A stretch of 39,062 bases of DNA from Penium margaritaceum (GCA_023375785.1 SZWC01003570.1:103795-142856); one strand, 5' to 3'; shown: positions 20,746-31,442, numbered from the stretch's first letter. Notes: a model not told the origin generated them from the sequence alone. Translations and numbers: made by a program.

Positions 20746-21445
20746 TGTAACGGGCTGAGTCTCCAGCTCCTGCTCTGAAGTCGTCGTCGGAGTTTGCAGA
20801 ATGGCGTTCTCAGTCCGCATCAGGGGTTTACCCCCTTTGCAAGACTGAGGGGCAATCGTCATCAACGACCCAGAGCAGGGAGACTCGAATATTTCGAGTC
20901 TCTGGAGGCCCATTTCCGTTTATAACCAAACCCCTGGTTTTGGGACCCAAAACGGGGGTTTTTACCTCGAACTCGTGTGTTCGCACGAGTTATTTTGTTT
21001 GTTTTATGTCGAAGTTCGTCGTAAACGAACTTCAATATACATTTTGTCGTCCTGGCGCGAAATTGTTGCGTGCGAGGCACGCTGGCGATTTCGCGCCAGT
21101 TTATTTCGACCTCACCCTCGCTACCCCAATCCATCGTCCTTTTTTGCTCATTTGCAAAGAGGGCGAGGGGGGGCGAGGGCATGAGGCCACGAGGCCTCAC
21201 CCTCGAGGCCCTTGTGGCCCCTCAGCCGCCGATCGGGCTGAGGCCGTGATCGGCGGCTGGCGGCTGGCCGGCCGGTGGCCGGCCGGTCGCTTGGCCGGCC
21301 GCCGGCCGTCCATCCGGCCGGCAGCGAGCTGGCCGACGACCAGCGAATTACTGGCCGCCGGCCAGCCCTCGCTGACGCAAGGGGTGGTGCGCAACCACCC
21401 CTTGCTTCAGCCAAGAGGGAGGGCCGAACCGGCCCTCCCGCTACA
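20746..21445 (-). repeat. 3' LTR of the chromovirus
   Basis: 700 bp with TG...CA ends on either strand, matched end to end by 28833-29532. It contains a run of hairpins (20881-21098) and a GC-rich segment of GGCCGGCC motifs (21260-21330). Many differences from the other LTR are C/T or G/A. Confidence 0.95.
20881..21098. promoter_or_regulatory. Cluster of five LTR hairpins
   Basis: In order: AGACTCGAA/TTCGAGTCT (20881-20901); TTTTGGG/CCCAAAA (20938-20952) nested in AAACCCC/GGGGTTT (20928-20961); AACTCGTG/CACGAGTT (20970-20991); GAAGTTCG/CGAACTTC (21011-21033); TGGCGCGAAAT/ATTTCGCGCCA (21053-21098) with an inner GCGTGC/GCACGC stem. Most are also seen in the other LTR, some with one mismatch. 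On a transcript they would form a string of stem-loops. Function is unknown; packaging, dimerisation or 3'-end formation are possibilities. Confidence 0.6.
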
Positions 21446-21457
21446 TTCCTTCCCACT
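21446..21457 (-). other. Polypurine tract of the chromovirus
   Basis: On minus, AGTGGGAAGGAA immediately precedes the TGTAG start of the 3' LTR. A purine run in this position primes plus-strand DNA synthesis, and it confirms the minus orientation of the element. Confidence 0.85.
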
Positions 21458-21576
21458 TATTATGAACCGTCCTGGTTCATGAACAACAAGTAGGATTGTC
21501 AGTCAGTAAGTCATCAACACTGTGAAAGAAAATTAACAATTTCAATCACCAGCTAAACATGAACACGTGCATGGTA

Positions 21577-22051
21577 CTTAGACCTAAGGTGCAGCTTGTA
21601 GGTCAGCACGGCTAGCGGTCTCCCCCCTTTAGGCTGGAGCGTCCGCGCGACAACCATGTTGGGCGTCCCCAACCTCCTATGGTCGCTGTCCATGAATGCT
21701 GCCCTGTGGGAATGTTGTTCACTTTTTCCGCATCCAGGTGGTACCTCCTGCCACGCGTCGATCTGTGCAAGCTGCAAGCTTGCTCCAGTACTCGTTGACC
21801 ACCCCTGTGGGCANCTTAGACCTAAGGTGCAGCTTGTAGGTCAGCACGGCTAGCGGTCTCCCCCCTTTAGGCTGGAGCGTCCGCGCGACAACCATGTTGG
21901 GCGTCCCCAACCTCCTATGGTCGCTGTCCATGAATGCTGCCCTGTGGGAATGTTGTTCACTTTTTCCGCATCCAGGTGGTACCTCCTGCCACGCGTCGAT
22001 CTGTGCAAGCTGCAAGCTTGCTCCAGTACTCGTTGACCACCCGTGTGGGCA
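21577..22051. other. Perfect 237-bp duplication joined by a single N
   Basis: 21577-21813 is repeated at 21815-22051, apart from one C/G difference near the end (ACCCCTGTG versus ACCCGTGTG). The copies are separated only by one N (21814). This looks like two overlapping contigs placed end to end instead of merged. It duplicates the last part of pol and the start of its 3' untranslated region. 33543-33997 shows the same pattern. Confidence 0.85.
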
Positions 22052-25000
22052 GCCGAGATTCGGGCTCCCATGAATTATGTTCAGGTCCACAACCGGCCCA
22101 ATGAACGAGGTACTCCCTGACAACGCGCAACCGAAGGGTACGCTCTCGGTGCTGGAGTAGGCGAAGGACCTCGTATTGGCCGTCGGCAGCCAAGACTGCT
22201 GGTGGTGGCTGAACGGTTCCTTCTGCCGTGTATAGAGCCAGCACGCTCACATGAAACATGTCATGTATCTTCATACTCGGCGAAAGTAGCAATCGGTATG
22301 CCACTGGCCCAATGCGTGCCACAATGGGAAACGACCCAATCCACTTCGGTAGAAGTTTTCTTGCCCCTGGCGACTTCAGCTAAAGGTTTTTAGTGCTAAG
22401 CAGCACTTTGTCGCCGATGTCAAACGAGACCTCCCGGCGACCTTTGTCGGCATATGCCTTTTGTCGTTGCCGAGCTGCTTGAAGGTGACCCTTCGCCTCC
22501 TGTAACAAGGAGTCGATGCGCTCGGCAATGGCTTGAGCGGAAGGAACCTGCCTTCCTATACTCCCACTCTTCACCAATGAAGAGGGTACCACTGGATGCC
22601 GACCACTGTTCAACACGAACGGTGTGGACTGTGTGGACTCGTTCACCGCGTTGTTCACCGCAAACTCTGCCGGTGCTAGGAATTCGTCCCAATCATGCAT
22701 GGCAGGGTCCACGTACATGCGGAGCATCTGCTCTAGAGTGCGATTTATGCGCTCTGTTTGTCCGTCAGTTTGAGGGTGAAATGCTGTCGACATTTGCGAT
22801 TCACTGCCAAAATATTCGTGCATCTTTTGCCAGAACTTACTAGCAAATTTGTGATCTCGATCGGAGATAATGCGCAACGGCAAGCCGTGGTACTTTACAA
22901 CACCCTCAAAGAAGAGACGAGTGGTCTCCTCTGCGTTCACGTCAGTGGTTGTAGGAATGAAGTGAGTCATCTTTGTCAAAAGATCCACAACCACTAGTAT
23001 TGCATCATGGCCACGGGCCGTGTCCGGAAGACCAGTAATGAAGTCCATGCTGACGCACTCCCATGGATTCCCAAGAATGGGAAGCTGTTGGAGGAGTCCA
23101 GCAGGCTTCTTGTTACTAGCCTTATTCCGAAGACATGGGTCGCATGTCATGCAATACTTACGGACATCGACACTCCACCCTGGCCACCAATAGTGGTCCG
23201 AGAGTGCCTGTCCGGTCTTTCGGGGTCCCACGTGACTTACGACCGGCGGGTCGTGGAACTGGGAGATAACCTTTGCTCGAAGGTCTCCCGAGTTTGNCAC
23301 AACAACTTGTTCTCCGTGCCAGAAGATTCCTGCGGCCTCCACCAAGCCGTACTTGTCCAGATTTCGAGAGTCTTGAAACCAAGAATCCACACAGTATCCC
23401 ATCCGGATCCTGTTTACAAAGCCGTTGTAATGGATAATCTCTCGTGGTGGTTGCCGCAGAGGTGCACGGGGATCCCGTGGTTGTACGGTTGCTGTTGCAA
23501 TGGCCATAAAAGACCCACTGACCTCGGTGGTTGCTTTAATTTCCACAGGCTGTCGGCTTAGTGGGTCGGCCACGTTGATGTGTCCTGGCCGATATTCCCA
23601 TGTGAACGAGAATCGACTTAGGTATTCGCTCCAACGCACCTGTCGTCTTGACAGGTTCGGTTGCGTTTGGAAAAGCACCAATGGATTATGGTCGGTCACG
23701 ACCGTCACACCCCCTTCAGCACCCTCGAGGTAGTAATACCACATCTCGAAAGCGTGTACTACCGCAAGGAGCTCTTGATCCCCAGTCGTGTACCGCGTTT
23801 CCGCGGGTATGAGCTTCCGGCTCTCATACGCAACTGGGTGACCGTTCTTCATGAGGACGGCTCCAAGTCCTACTACCGACACATCACATCGAACCTCCCA
23901 TGGTTGCAATGGATCCGGAAGAGCTAGGACAGGCGCTGTGGAGAGAAGCTCTTTGACCTTGAGATAAGCGTTCTCGCAATCAGATGTCTATTCCCAACGC
24001 ACGTCTTTTCACGTGAGCCTGGTTAGCGGTGCTACCAGGGTCGAATACCCTTGCATAAACCGTCGAAAGTAGTTTGCAAGGCCGAGGAAAGACCGAATCT
24101 GCCCAACATTTTCGGGGCGTGGCCAGTCCACAACGGCTTGGACCTTTCGTGGGTCGACACAGATGCCGGCCTTGCCGACGATGTGTCCAAGGTATTCGAG
24201 CTCGTCTTGTGTAAACTTGCACTTGCTCACTTTCGCATAGAACTTCTGTTCCTGAAGGATTGCGAGAACTTCACGCAGATGTTCTATGTGCTCTTCCATT
24301 GATTTGGAGAAAACCAGGATGTCATCTAGGTAAACCAAGACAAACTGTCCGAGTTGCTTGGCGAACGTTCGGTTCATTTCTCCTTGGAAGGTTGCCGGGG
24401 CATTTGTAAGCCCGAAGCATAACACTCGGAACTGATAGTGTCCCATGTTCGTTCGAAACGCGGTTTCGGGCACATCATCTTCCGTGATGCGGATTTGATG
24501 GTACCCTTGAGACAAATCCAAGGACGAAAATACTTTTGCGCCTTGGAGTTGGTTAAAAAGGTCCTCAATCCGCGGTAAGGGGAATCGATTTTTCACCGTC
24601 AGCTTGTTCAACGCCCGGTAATCCACGCACATGCGTAAACCACCGTCCTTTTTTTTCACAAAAAGGATCGGCGCACCGTATGGCGAGCTACTTGGCTCGA
24701 TCCACCCTTTTGCAAGGTACTCTTTGATTTGGCGTTCGGCCTCTCACCTTTCTGCTGGACTAAGGCCATACATGGGTCTGAACGGAGGAGTCGCCTCCGG
24801 TTGCAGCGGAATCGTGTGGCCCATGTGTCTTTCTGGCGGAAGCCCAGCCGGTGGGTCTTGGAACACATCCGAGAACTCCGCCAATAGAGATCTGATCTCT
24901 TGTGGCGTGTCTTTCGTCACTTTGTCCTCCACTTTCTGGAGCTGAGCCAAGAAGTATCGACAACCTTGTCAAATACGTCTCTTAACCTGCATTGCAAACA

Positions 25001-25750
25001 AGCTGGCATGGACTTTGAGTTGGGTCGGTGATTATTCCGTACTCGGAATCAACGTAAAGCGACGTTGTCCTTTTCAGAGGATCAAACGCTTTGATTCACA
25101 GCACATTAGAGCCTTGTTATCACGAAACCAGGGATCGCCTAGCACCACGTGGAACGGGTCAAGAAGGTTGAGTACCTTCAACGTGACACTCTGTGTGTAC
25201 CCTTGAATACAAATTTTTGCTTTACAAGTACCGATCACGGGTACCGTACAGTTGTCACCGACAACAACTGCGCCATTTGATGGCTTGTACTTCAGGCCAA
25301 CCTGTCGGGTAAAGCCAAGGCTAACAAAAGAGTCGTCCTCTTCAGTGTCAGCCAGTACGTTCACGGGAGCACCAGCTAGGTGTCCTTTGAACTACATCGT
25401 CATGTTGCCTCCACTCTTCCGAGTGAATAGACTCGACGACGGTAAGTCGAGTTTGTGATAAACATGGAATCTGTACGATGGGCATCGCAACTCCCATGAT
25501 TCACCCTCTCGAGTCCACATCTTGTGGGCACGTGTGAATTTGGCTAGCACCTTCCTGTCTTTAAATTTGACTGGGTCGAAATCGTCGACTAAAGGTACTG
25601 CGAACGTGATTGAACTCTTTGCTTTGAGGGCGTTTGCTTCAATCACTGTGTTACACAACTCTTGCACAGTGGTTGGTGTCGCCACCACTAAGCAGGTTTG
25701 GTCATGCATCTCGTCTGGTGATGCAAGGTTTAGTGGGCAATGTCAATCGT
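21957..25750 (-). pseudogene. pol: Chromovirus pol: protease, RT, RNase H, integrase, chromodomain
   Basis: One minus frame carries all domains without a frameshift. Protease (25364-25074): LADTEEDDSFVSLGF, with D-T-E where D-T-G is expected, and VVLGDPWF. RT (about 24740-24060): [47 protein letters not shown], intact YLDD at 24321-24332. RNase H (about 23930-23550): CDVSVVGLGAVL, QELLAV, VTDHNPL. Integrase: zinc region (HDPPVVSH, CDPC), core Asp in SMDFITGL, Asp in IISDRDHKF, Glu in HPQTDGQTERINRTLE, then KVLLSTKNL. Chromodomain (about 22190-22060): REYLVHWAGCGPEHNSWEPE. In-frame stops begin at 25392, 25074, 25032, 24969, 24744, 24009, 23988 and 22380; the final stop is at 21957. One N falls at 23297. 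The copy cannot make a full polyprotein, but its parts are well preserved. Confidence 0.95.
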
Positions 25751-25904
25751 TCTCCAAGTGCAAAATGAGGTTCAATGAGAGGGGAGAAAACAACAGAGAA
25801 ACTTGAACTCGTCAAAAACTCAAATTGTTTAACATCCTCATCTGAAAACATGAACTCACACTCGTGATCCAGTTTTACCCCCGAGTGGTCCCCACTGACG
25901 TCAC

Positions 25905-27965
25905 TTAGGGGTGGGGAAAACCCGCCCCACGGCCCTGTCCGTTACCACGGCCGGGCCCATTGCCGCGACCGCGACCTTGTCCACGACCCTGTCCGCGGCC
26001 TCCTGCTGCACCATCTCCACGAGGTGCTACTGCTGCAGCTAATGCCGCGGCCTCTTGTCCACCCCTAGCAGCCTTAGGGCACTGAGCCCTAAAGTGGCCC
26101 GGCTGCATGCAGTTGTGGCAGAGTCCTTCGCGGAAGGATGTGTTGCGATGCTCACGCGCGGCCTGCAGCTCGTCATTCTCGCGGCTGCACTTGTTGTTGG
26201 GGCCCTTGTATCCACCAGCCTTCTTGGTTGGAGGGTTTACAGGCTGCTTGCCCTTGGCCCCGCCTCCCTGTCCGGCTGACCTAATAGCCCCTGCAGCGTC
26301 CATGCGCATGTCGCGGCCTTGCTGTGCACGTGCGTTCGGCCGTGCATCAGAGTAGTGCTTCGGGTTTGCCGAATACACTTCGCTCATGTAGTCGCGCAAC
26401 GCCCTCCAGCTTGTCCAAGCTTGGCCAGTGGCTGTCGTGGTGGTCTTGTATTTCAGCTTCTCGCTGGTGAGACCATCACGCAAGTACTCCAGCAGCATGC
26501 ACTCCGGGTACTTGAAGGTCTGAGTCCCATCGCCCGCGGTGAAGCTTTCGGCTTCTTCCACGAGTGTGGCAAACTCGCTCAAGTAGGATTCGAGCGAGCT
26601 GCCCAGCTGCCTGAAGTCCTTGATCTTGTGGAAGGCGCTGCGCTTCTTCACGTTGGGTGCACTTCTTGCGCATGATCGCGCAGAAGGCCTCCCACGGCAT
26701 GGGCTGCCACTCAAGGTGCAGCTGCTGCGCAGTCCACTCCTTGACCACATACTTGAAAAGTTTGTCTTCAAGCCGCGTTGTGGCAAGGTCGCCCCACTGG
26801 CCGAGTGGAGCCTTGTGGACACGTAGGACGTGCTCCATGCGGTTCAGCCAGTCGGTCAGCTTCACGTCCTTTCGGAAGATCTCCACACTGTGGAGGAAGG
26901 ACGTGTTCATGACCGACCCCGAAGTCGTCGAGGTAGGCAAGTCGTCGCTGCCACCGGCAATGGCATCCGCAGCCGTGGTATGCTACGCTTGCTGCTGCAT
27001 CCGCACTTGGGTCACACTCTGCAGCGCCTTGTCGAGGTCGTTGCATCGGCGGCTTGCCTCATGGGCGACCAAGCGCTGCAGCTGGCAATCACGATCAAGG
27101 TTCGTGATGCTCTACCCGACGTGGGCTATCAGGTTTGCGAACGCGAACTTGAGCTCTGATGTCGTCAGAGCATCGGCGATAGCCTCCAGGGCCTCGCGTT
27201 GTCCATGCACCCTTACCCATTGCAAGAGGGTACGGTTCGCGTACACGCCTCCAAGGAGTCCCACATTTCGGAGGAGATTGTCGTCGGCGACGGCGCTCGA
27301 GTGGGCGCTGCCTTGCCCCATTGCGGCCGCATCGTAGGAAGGAGGATCCGCCCCCATTCCTCCGAGTGGTGCCGTATCTCCACCATCGGTGGTGATCTTG
27401 AGTCGGCCTCGGCAGCAAACTCCGCGAGCCTACGACGGTCATCGCGAATTGCCTTCGCGGCGACGTCGTCCGGCTCATTCTCGCGGGAACTTCCCGTGTG
27501 GCTGCTTTCAACGCCCTTGCTGCTCTCGGCAGTCTCGCTGCCATCGGCAGCTTCAGGCGATGCGGCGGGCTTCTTGCCCTTCTCGAGTAATCGGCTCGAG
27601 TTCGTCGCACGACGATGGCGATGGTCGCAATCCTCGTCGCCTTCGCCATCGTCGACGTCGTGCTCTTCGTCGGGGTATCCCCCCGGGAGATCCTCCTCCA
27701 TGGCATTGTCCGTCGCGTGGGGGTCACCCACGTGCACGTCGACGTGCTCGTCAAGCACCCTTTTGGCCTTCGCACGCTGCTCGGTATCGCCGAGGTTGGC
27801 GTCGGTTGCCTTCGGCGGTAGGGTTGCCCTTGGCGGTACGGTTGCCTTTGGGTTGGCAACCGTGCTCGCGGCGGCGGCTCCCAAAACTTCGAGTCCGCCG
27901 AGAGTTCGTGGTGAGGCCGTCACCACCTTGCCCTTGTTGGTCCGAGACGGTTCGGCACTTGCCAT
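25905..27965 (-). pseudogene. gag: Chromovirus gag
   Basis: Starts at an ATG (27965, MASAEPSRTNKG). The N-terminal part is acidic and disordered (MEEDLPGGYPDEEHDVDDGE). The reading changes frame near 27400, runs through LLRNVGLLGGVYANRTLLQW with TAG stops at 27112 and 26983, and gives the capsid (VEIFRKDVKLTDWLNRMEHV, FKYVVKEWTAQQLHLEWQPM). It changes frame again near 26655 into KIKDFRQLGSSLESYLSEFA and YLRDGLTSEKL. A perfect CCHC knuckle, CHNCMQPGHFRAQC, lies at 26079-26120, followed by a Gly/Arg-rich tail (GRGQGRGQGRGRGNG) for RNA binding. The terminal TAA is at 25905. The tail frame equals the pol frame, separated by about 150 nt with further stops. Gag would coat and package the element RNA; this copy is broken. 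Confidence 0.9.
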
Positions 27966-28817
27966 CTCGTCGCTCGTGCAACTAGCACGTGAAGACCGTT
28001 GTGAGGATCACCCCACAACTTTGAGGAGGAATCGCCTCCGAAAGTCACACTCTCACGATCGGTGAGGCAATTATAAATCAAATTTCTACTTTCCTAGGCC
28101 GCCACGTCGGCACAAGGGCATGGATTTTGGAACTTGTCTTCCTAAGCCGTGACTTACGGCGATTGGCAAGGACTAGTACCTAGGAAAACAGAAAATTACA
28201 ATACAAGGAATTGACAAGAAGTGTGAGTACCGCTCACAAAGCTAGGACAAAGAATGGAAGAGGAATTACACAATTCCTAGCAACTTTTCCAATCCTTCTT
28301 CTAACTTCTTGTCTTCTTCCTGTCTTCTTGTCTTCTTTGGCCTCCTCTTGAGTCTTTTTTGCGCGTCTTGCACCCCTTGGCGGCGTCCTCCTTGAGCCGG
28401 CGACGTTGGGGGAGCCGCCAAAAGTCCCCAAAGTGTCAGGCTCCTTCTTTTTAGGGTGCTCTCAGGCCGTGAGAGTCCCTTAGCTTGGGGAGGGGCTCTG
28501 TCCCAATTTTTGATGAAGGGATTTTGAAGGAACCTTGAAGATGGAGAGGATTTTGTGGTTTTTCAGGGTGGGGACTCCCCACCCCGCCCTACAAAAATAT
28601 TCCTAGCCCTCTGGAAGTGAGGAGAGGCTGGAAGGAAGAGTCTCCACGAAGTAGAGGCTTTTTCAAGCTCTCTAACACACTTTACGGTACTTCAATCTGT
28701 GAAGTGTAGATGCCGTAGTGCGTTCTAGCATTTTTGCTGCTGCTTGAAGCTGCCGGCGGCGTTTTATCTATGTCGTAGCCTCCGTTTCCGTTGAACCCTT
28801 GGTCGCGAGGGTCGTCT
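27966..28817 (-). other. Untranslated leader of the chromovirus
   Basis: About 850 bp between PBS and gag with no supported ORF. It holds a GA-rich stretch on minus (28300-28360) and a perfect palindrome GGGTGGGGA-C-TCCCCACCC (28566-28584). A leader of this size may carry the packaging signal; that is inference from retroelement biology. Confidence 0.6.
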
Positions 28818-28831
28818 GGCTCTGAGAACCA
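28818..28831 (-). other. Primer binding site of the chromovirus
   Basis: Minus reads TGGTTCTCAGAGCC one base after the 5' LTR end (GTTACA|A). It resembles the Met-initiator PBS TGGTATCAGAGC with an extra base (TTC for A). It may be a diverged Met site or match another tRNA ending GAGAACCA. Confidence 0.75.
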
Positions 28832-28832
28832 T

Positions 28833-29532
28833 TGTAACGGGCTGAGTCTCTAGCTCCTGCTCTGAAGTCGTCGTCGGAGTTCACAAAATGGCGTTCTCAG
28901 TCCGCGTCAGGGGTTTACACCCTTCGCAAGACTGAGGGGAAATCGTCATCAACAACCCAGAGCAGGGAGACTCGAATATTTTGAGTCTCCGGAGGCCCAT
29001 TTCCGTTTTCAACCAAACCCCTGGTTTTGGGACCCAAACCGAGGGTTTTTACCTCGAACTCGTGTGTTCGCACGAGTTATTTTGTTTGTTTTATGTCGAA
29101 GTTCGTCGTAAACGAACTTTGATATACATTTTGTCGTCTTGGCGCGAAATCGTCGCGTGCGAGGCACGCTGGCGATTTCGCGCCAGTTTATTTTGACCTC
29201 ACCCTCGCTACCCCTATCCCTCGTCCTCTCTTGCTCATTTGCAAGGAGGGCGAGGGGGGGCGAGGGCACGAGGCCACGAGGCCTCGCCCTCGAGGCCCTC
29301 GTGGCCCCTCAGCCGCCGATCGGGCTGAGGCCGCGATCGGCGGCTGGCGGCTGGCCGGCCGGTGGCCGGCCGGTCGCTTGGCCGGCCGCCGGCCGTCCAG
29401 CCGGCCGGCAGCGAGCTGGCCAACGGCCAGCGAATTGCTGGCCGCCGGCCAGCCCTCGCTGACGCGAGGGTTGGTGCGCAACCACCCCTCGCTTCAGCGA
29501 GGAGGGAGGGCCGAACCGGCCCTCCCACTACA
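28833..29532 (-). repeat. 5' LTR of the chromovirus
   Basis: 700 bp, the direct-repeat partner of 20746-21445. It keeps more CpG dinucleotides than the other copy (for example TCGTCGCGTG versus TTGTTGCGTG), so cytosine deamination has hit the 3' LTR harder. As the upstream LTR in transcription order it would contain the promoter. Confidence 0.95.
29121..29127 (-). promoter_or_regulatory. Possible TATA box in the 5' LTR
   Basis: The minus strand reads GTATATC within AATGTATATCAAAG, the only TATA-like AT island in an otherwise GC-rich LTR. The other LTR has TATATTG at the same place. Weak evidence from sequence alone. Confidence 0.25.
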
Positions 29533-29720
29533 GACAGTCAGACAGACAGGAAAATTTCGAGATAGTCAGACTGAAAAAAAAAGAGACAGTCAGACAGACA
29601 CAAAACAAAATAGAGACAGTCAGACAGGGAAGAAAAAAAGTCAGGCAGACAGGAAAAGAAATAGTCAGAAAGACAGACAGACAGACAGACATGCAGACAT
29701 GCAGACAGACGGGCAGGAGA
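29533..29720. repeat. GACAG-rich degenerate satellite, right part
   Basis: Motifs such as CAGTCAGACAGACAGG and AGACAGACAGACAGACAG continue the block at 20490-20745 and show the insertion target of the chromovirus. Confidence 0.85.
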
Positions 29721-29724
29721 AAAT

Positions 29725-30000
29725 TGCCTGCACTGCCCGCACTGCTCGCACTGCCCGCACTTCCTGCACTGCCCGCACTGCCCGCACTGCCCGCACTGCC
29801 CGCTCTGCCCGCTCTGCTGCACCGTCCGTTATGCACGCTCTGCCCGCTCTGCCCACTCTGCCTGCTCTGTCCGCTTTGCTCGCTCTGCGCGCTCTGCCCG
29901 CTCTGCCCGCTCTGCCTGCTCTGCCCGCTCTGCCCGCTCTACCCGCTCTGCCCGCTCTGCCTGCTCTGCCCGCTATGCCCGCTGTGCCCGCTGTGCTTGC
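29725..30000. repeat. 9-bp minisatellite, unit CTGCCCGCA/CTGCCCGCT
   Basis: About 30 copies. The left third is mostly CTGCCCGCA and the rest mostly CTGCCCGCT, with variants such as CTGCTCGCA and TATGCCCGC. Because the period is 3 codons, plus frames read Leu-Pro-Ala or Cys-Pro-Leu repeats. The long ORFs here begin inside the LTR and are not genes. Confidence 0.93.
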
Positions 30001-31262
30001 AGAGCAAGATGGAATTGCCTGCCAACCATTTGCGCGTGCATGCACACCGCCTTGTCCGGAGTCGACGTGCTGGGTGAGGTGCCCACCCTTGGTCTGCGGA
30101 CGAGATGTGTGCAGCAGCCGTTCAACGCCAGTTGAGTGAGATTTCACACACCCGCCGTCAGTGGCGTTTTCTAGGGCACTGTCCGCCACCCACTCGGCGG
30201 CACTTTGTGTCGGCGTTGATCGCGTGCCAGTCAGCGTCTGACATTTAGGGCACTACGTTTGGCGTAGAGCTAGCGAGAAGCTCCCGGCGTCGTCCAGGCA
30301 GTGACGACGCAATCGTCCACTATGGACAAAGCGTCGATGCCATAGTGTTAAGTGAAGCAGCTGTCGGCAGGGAGCAGAAGAAGGGAGGGTGACGTCATCC
30401 AAGACAGAGGGTTGCCGGTTGCAAAGTCGGATAAGAATACAAATTTGTGAGACGACACATGCACACATGGGAAGTACTCCACCCAATGCCATGTACCCAC
30501 TTCCTTAGCCGTCAAAATTAGCTTTGAGTTCAATTTGAAATCATCAAGTCGATGTCGACACAAGAAAACTACATGTACTCATGAACATTTCCCATTTCAA
30601 CTTGTGAAACCAGGGTTCAAAGATTTTCATTGGATAAAACATAACTGTACGATGTGTTCATGACATTATTGTGCACAAAGTAACCGTCCGCGACGCCACT
30701 TACTCTCAAATTTAATTTCAGTGAATGTAGACGTCGCAAAACGCATGTGTGAAATGTACTGAAACAAGAATCACCTTTTAAAAAAGTAGAACATGCAAAT
30801 GTTTGCATCTTATTTGTCTGCAAACATCTTCCTCTTCCAAAAATCCTGACTTGGTACATTGTGTACGTACAGATCATCGTTAGTCCGAAGTAGCCGTATG
30901 GAACGTTCCGGTAAAAGCAAGACAAGTGACTGTCTCAAGTGAGAACGAAGTCGAAGTAAGACAAAAACAACGGTTGAACACCCGTAAGCCGTTCGTCGCT
31001 TTTGGAAACGTTCCGAAACTTAGTGCCTTCCACATCGACAGCGCATTTGAATGCAACAAATGACAGCTCCCATGGGTAAAAGCAAAATAATGTCAGGGGA
31101 AAACAGTTTCCCAAGGATTAACAGCGGCATTAAGGTCCTGTTTGAGCAAAAGTTCCAACATGTGACGATGAAAATTGTGCCAACTTTTCAGTTCTGCAAA
31201 TCGTATATCTACAAAGAGATACATTGACTTATGCGTCGGACTGGTGATGTGGAAGACAACGG
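30001..31262. other. No supported gene
   Basis: About 1.26 kb between the minisatellite and the 30-bp repeat. ORFs are short, lack motifs and overlap on both strands. A perfect 10-bp palindrome GTGCATGCAC lies near 30035. Confidence 0.5.
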
Positions 31263-31442
31263 GGCACATGGTGATTGACTTTGGAAAACCGTGGCACATA
31301 GTGATTTACTTCTGAAAACCGTGGCTTATTACTATCAACTTTTTACAAGCGTGGCATCTAGAGATCAAATATTATACTTGTGGCATATACCTTTCGTTGA
31401 AGAGGAAAGCATGGCATATCGTAACTTTGCCATTCAAACTTT
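31263..31442 (+). repeat. 30-bp tandem repeat, six copies
   Basis: The anchor GGC (in GTGGCACATAGTGAT type units) recurs at 31263, 31293, 31323, 31353, 31382 and 31413, so the period is 30 bp with a shift of one at one step. Units diverge towards the right. The period equals ten codons and the frame from 31291 is open (VAHSDLLLKT, VAYYYQLFTS), ending at 31494, but the third position shows no coding bias I can see. Confidence 0.8.

Larger units (their letters stand above)
20746..29532 (-). mobile_element. Complete Ty3/Gypsy chromovirus, 8.8 kb, minus strand
   Basis: Two 700-bp direct LTRs (20746-21445 and 28833-29532) start TGTAACGGGC and end CTACA on plus. On minus the order is 5' LTR, PBS, leader, gag, protease, RT, RNase H, integrase, chromodomain, PPT, 3' LTR, which is the Ty3 order. 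Flanking pentamers are GATAG (20741-20745) and GACAG (29533-29537), a target duplication with one difference. By eye the LTRs differ at about 40 sites, mostly transitions, so the insertion is not very recent. Gag-pol carries frameshifts (gag) and many stops (pol), so the copy is non-autonomous, though LTR, PBS and PPT look intact. Confidence 0.95.

Noticed and set aside
21957..25750. Alternative genetic code in which TAG or TGA is read as an amino acid, as in some ulvophyte algae
   Set aside because: All three stop codons occur, at positions expected for different residues, and the other elements in the window also carry frameshifts; decay explains it better.
27199..28065. 288-codon plus ORF with Ser/Arg-rich sequence
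   Set aside because: Antisense of the gag N-terminal region, GC-rich; the minus strand has the ATG and the element context.
16622..30000. Possible CRISPR-like arrays
   Set aside because: The 9- and 11-bp arrays have no unique spacers and lie in eukaryotic transposon-rich DNA.
29231..30139. 302-codon plus ORF ending in Leu-Pro-Ala repeats
   Set aside because: Begins inside the LTR, runs through the GACAG satellite and the 9-bp minisatellite; a composition artefact.
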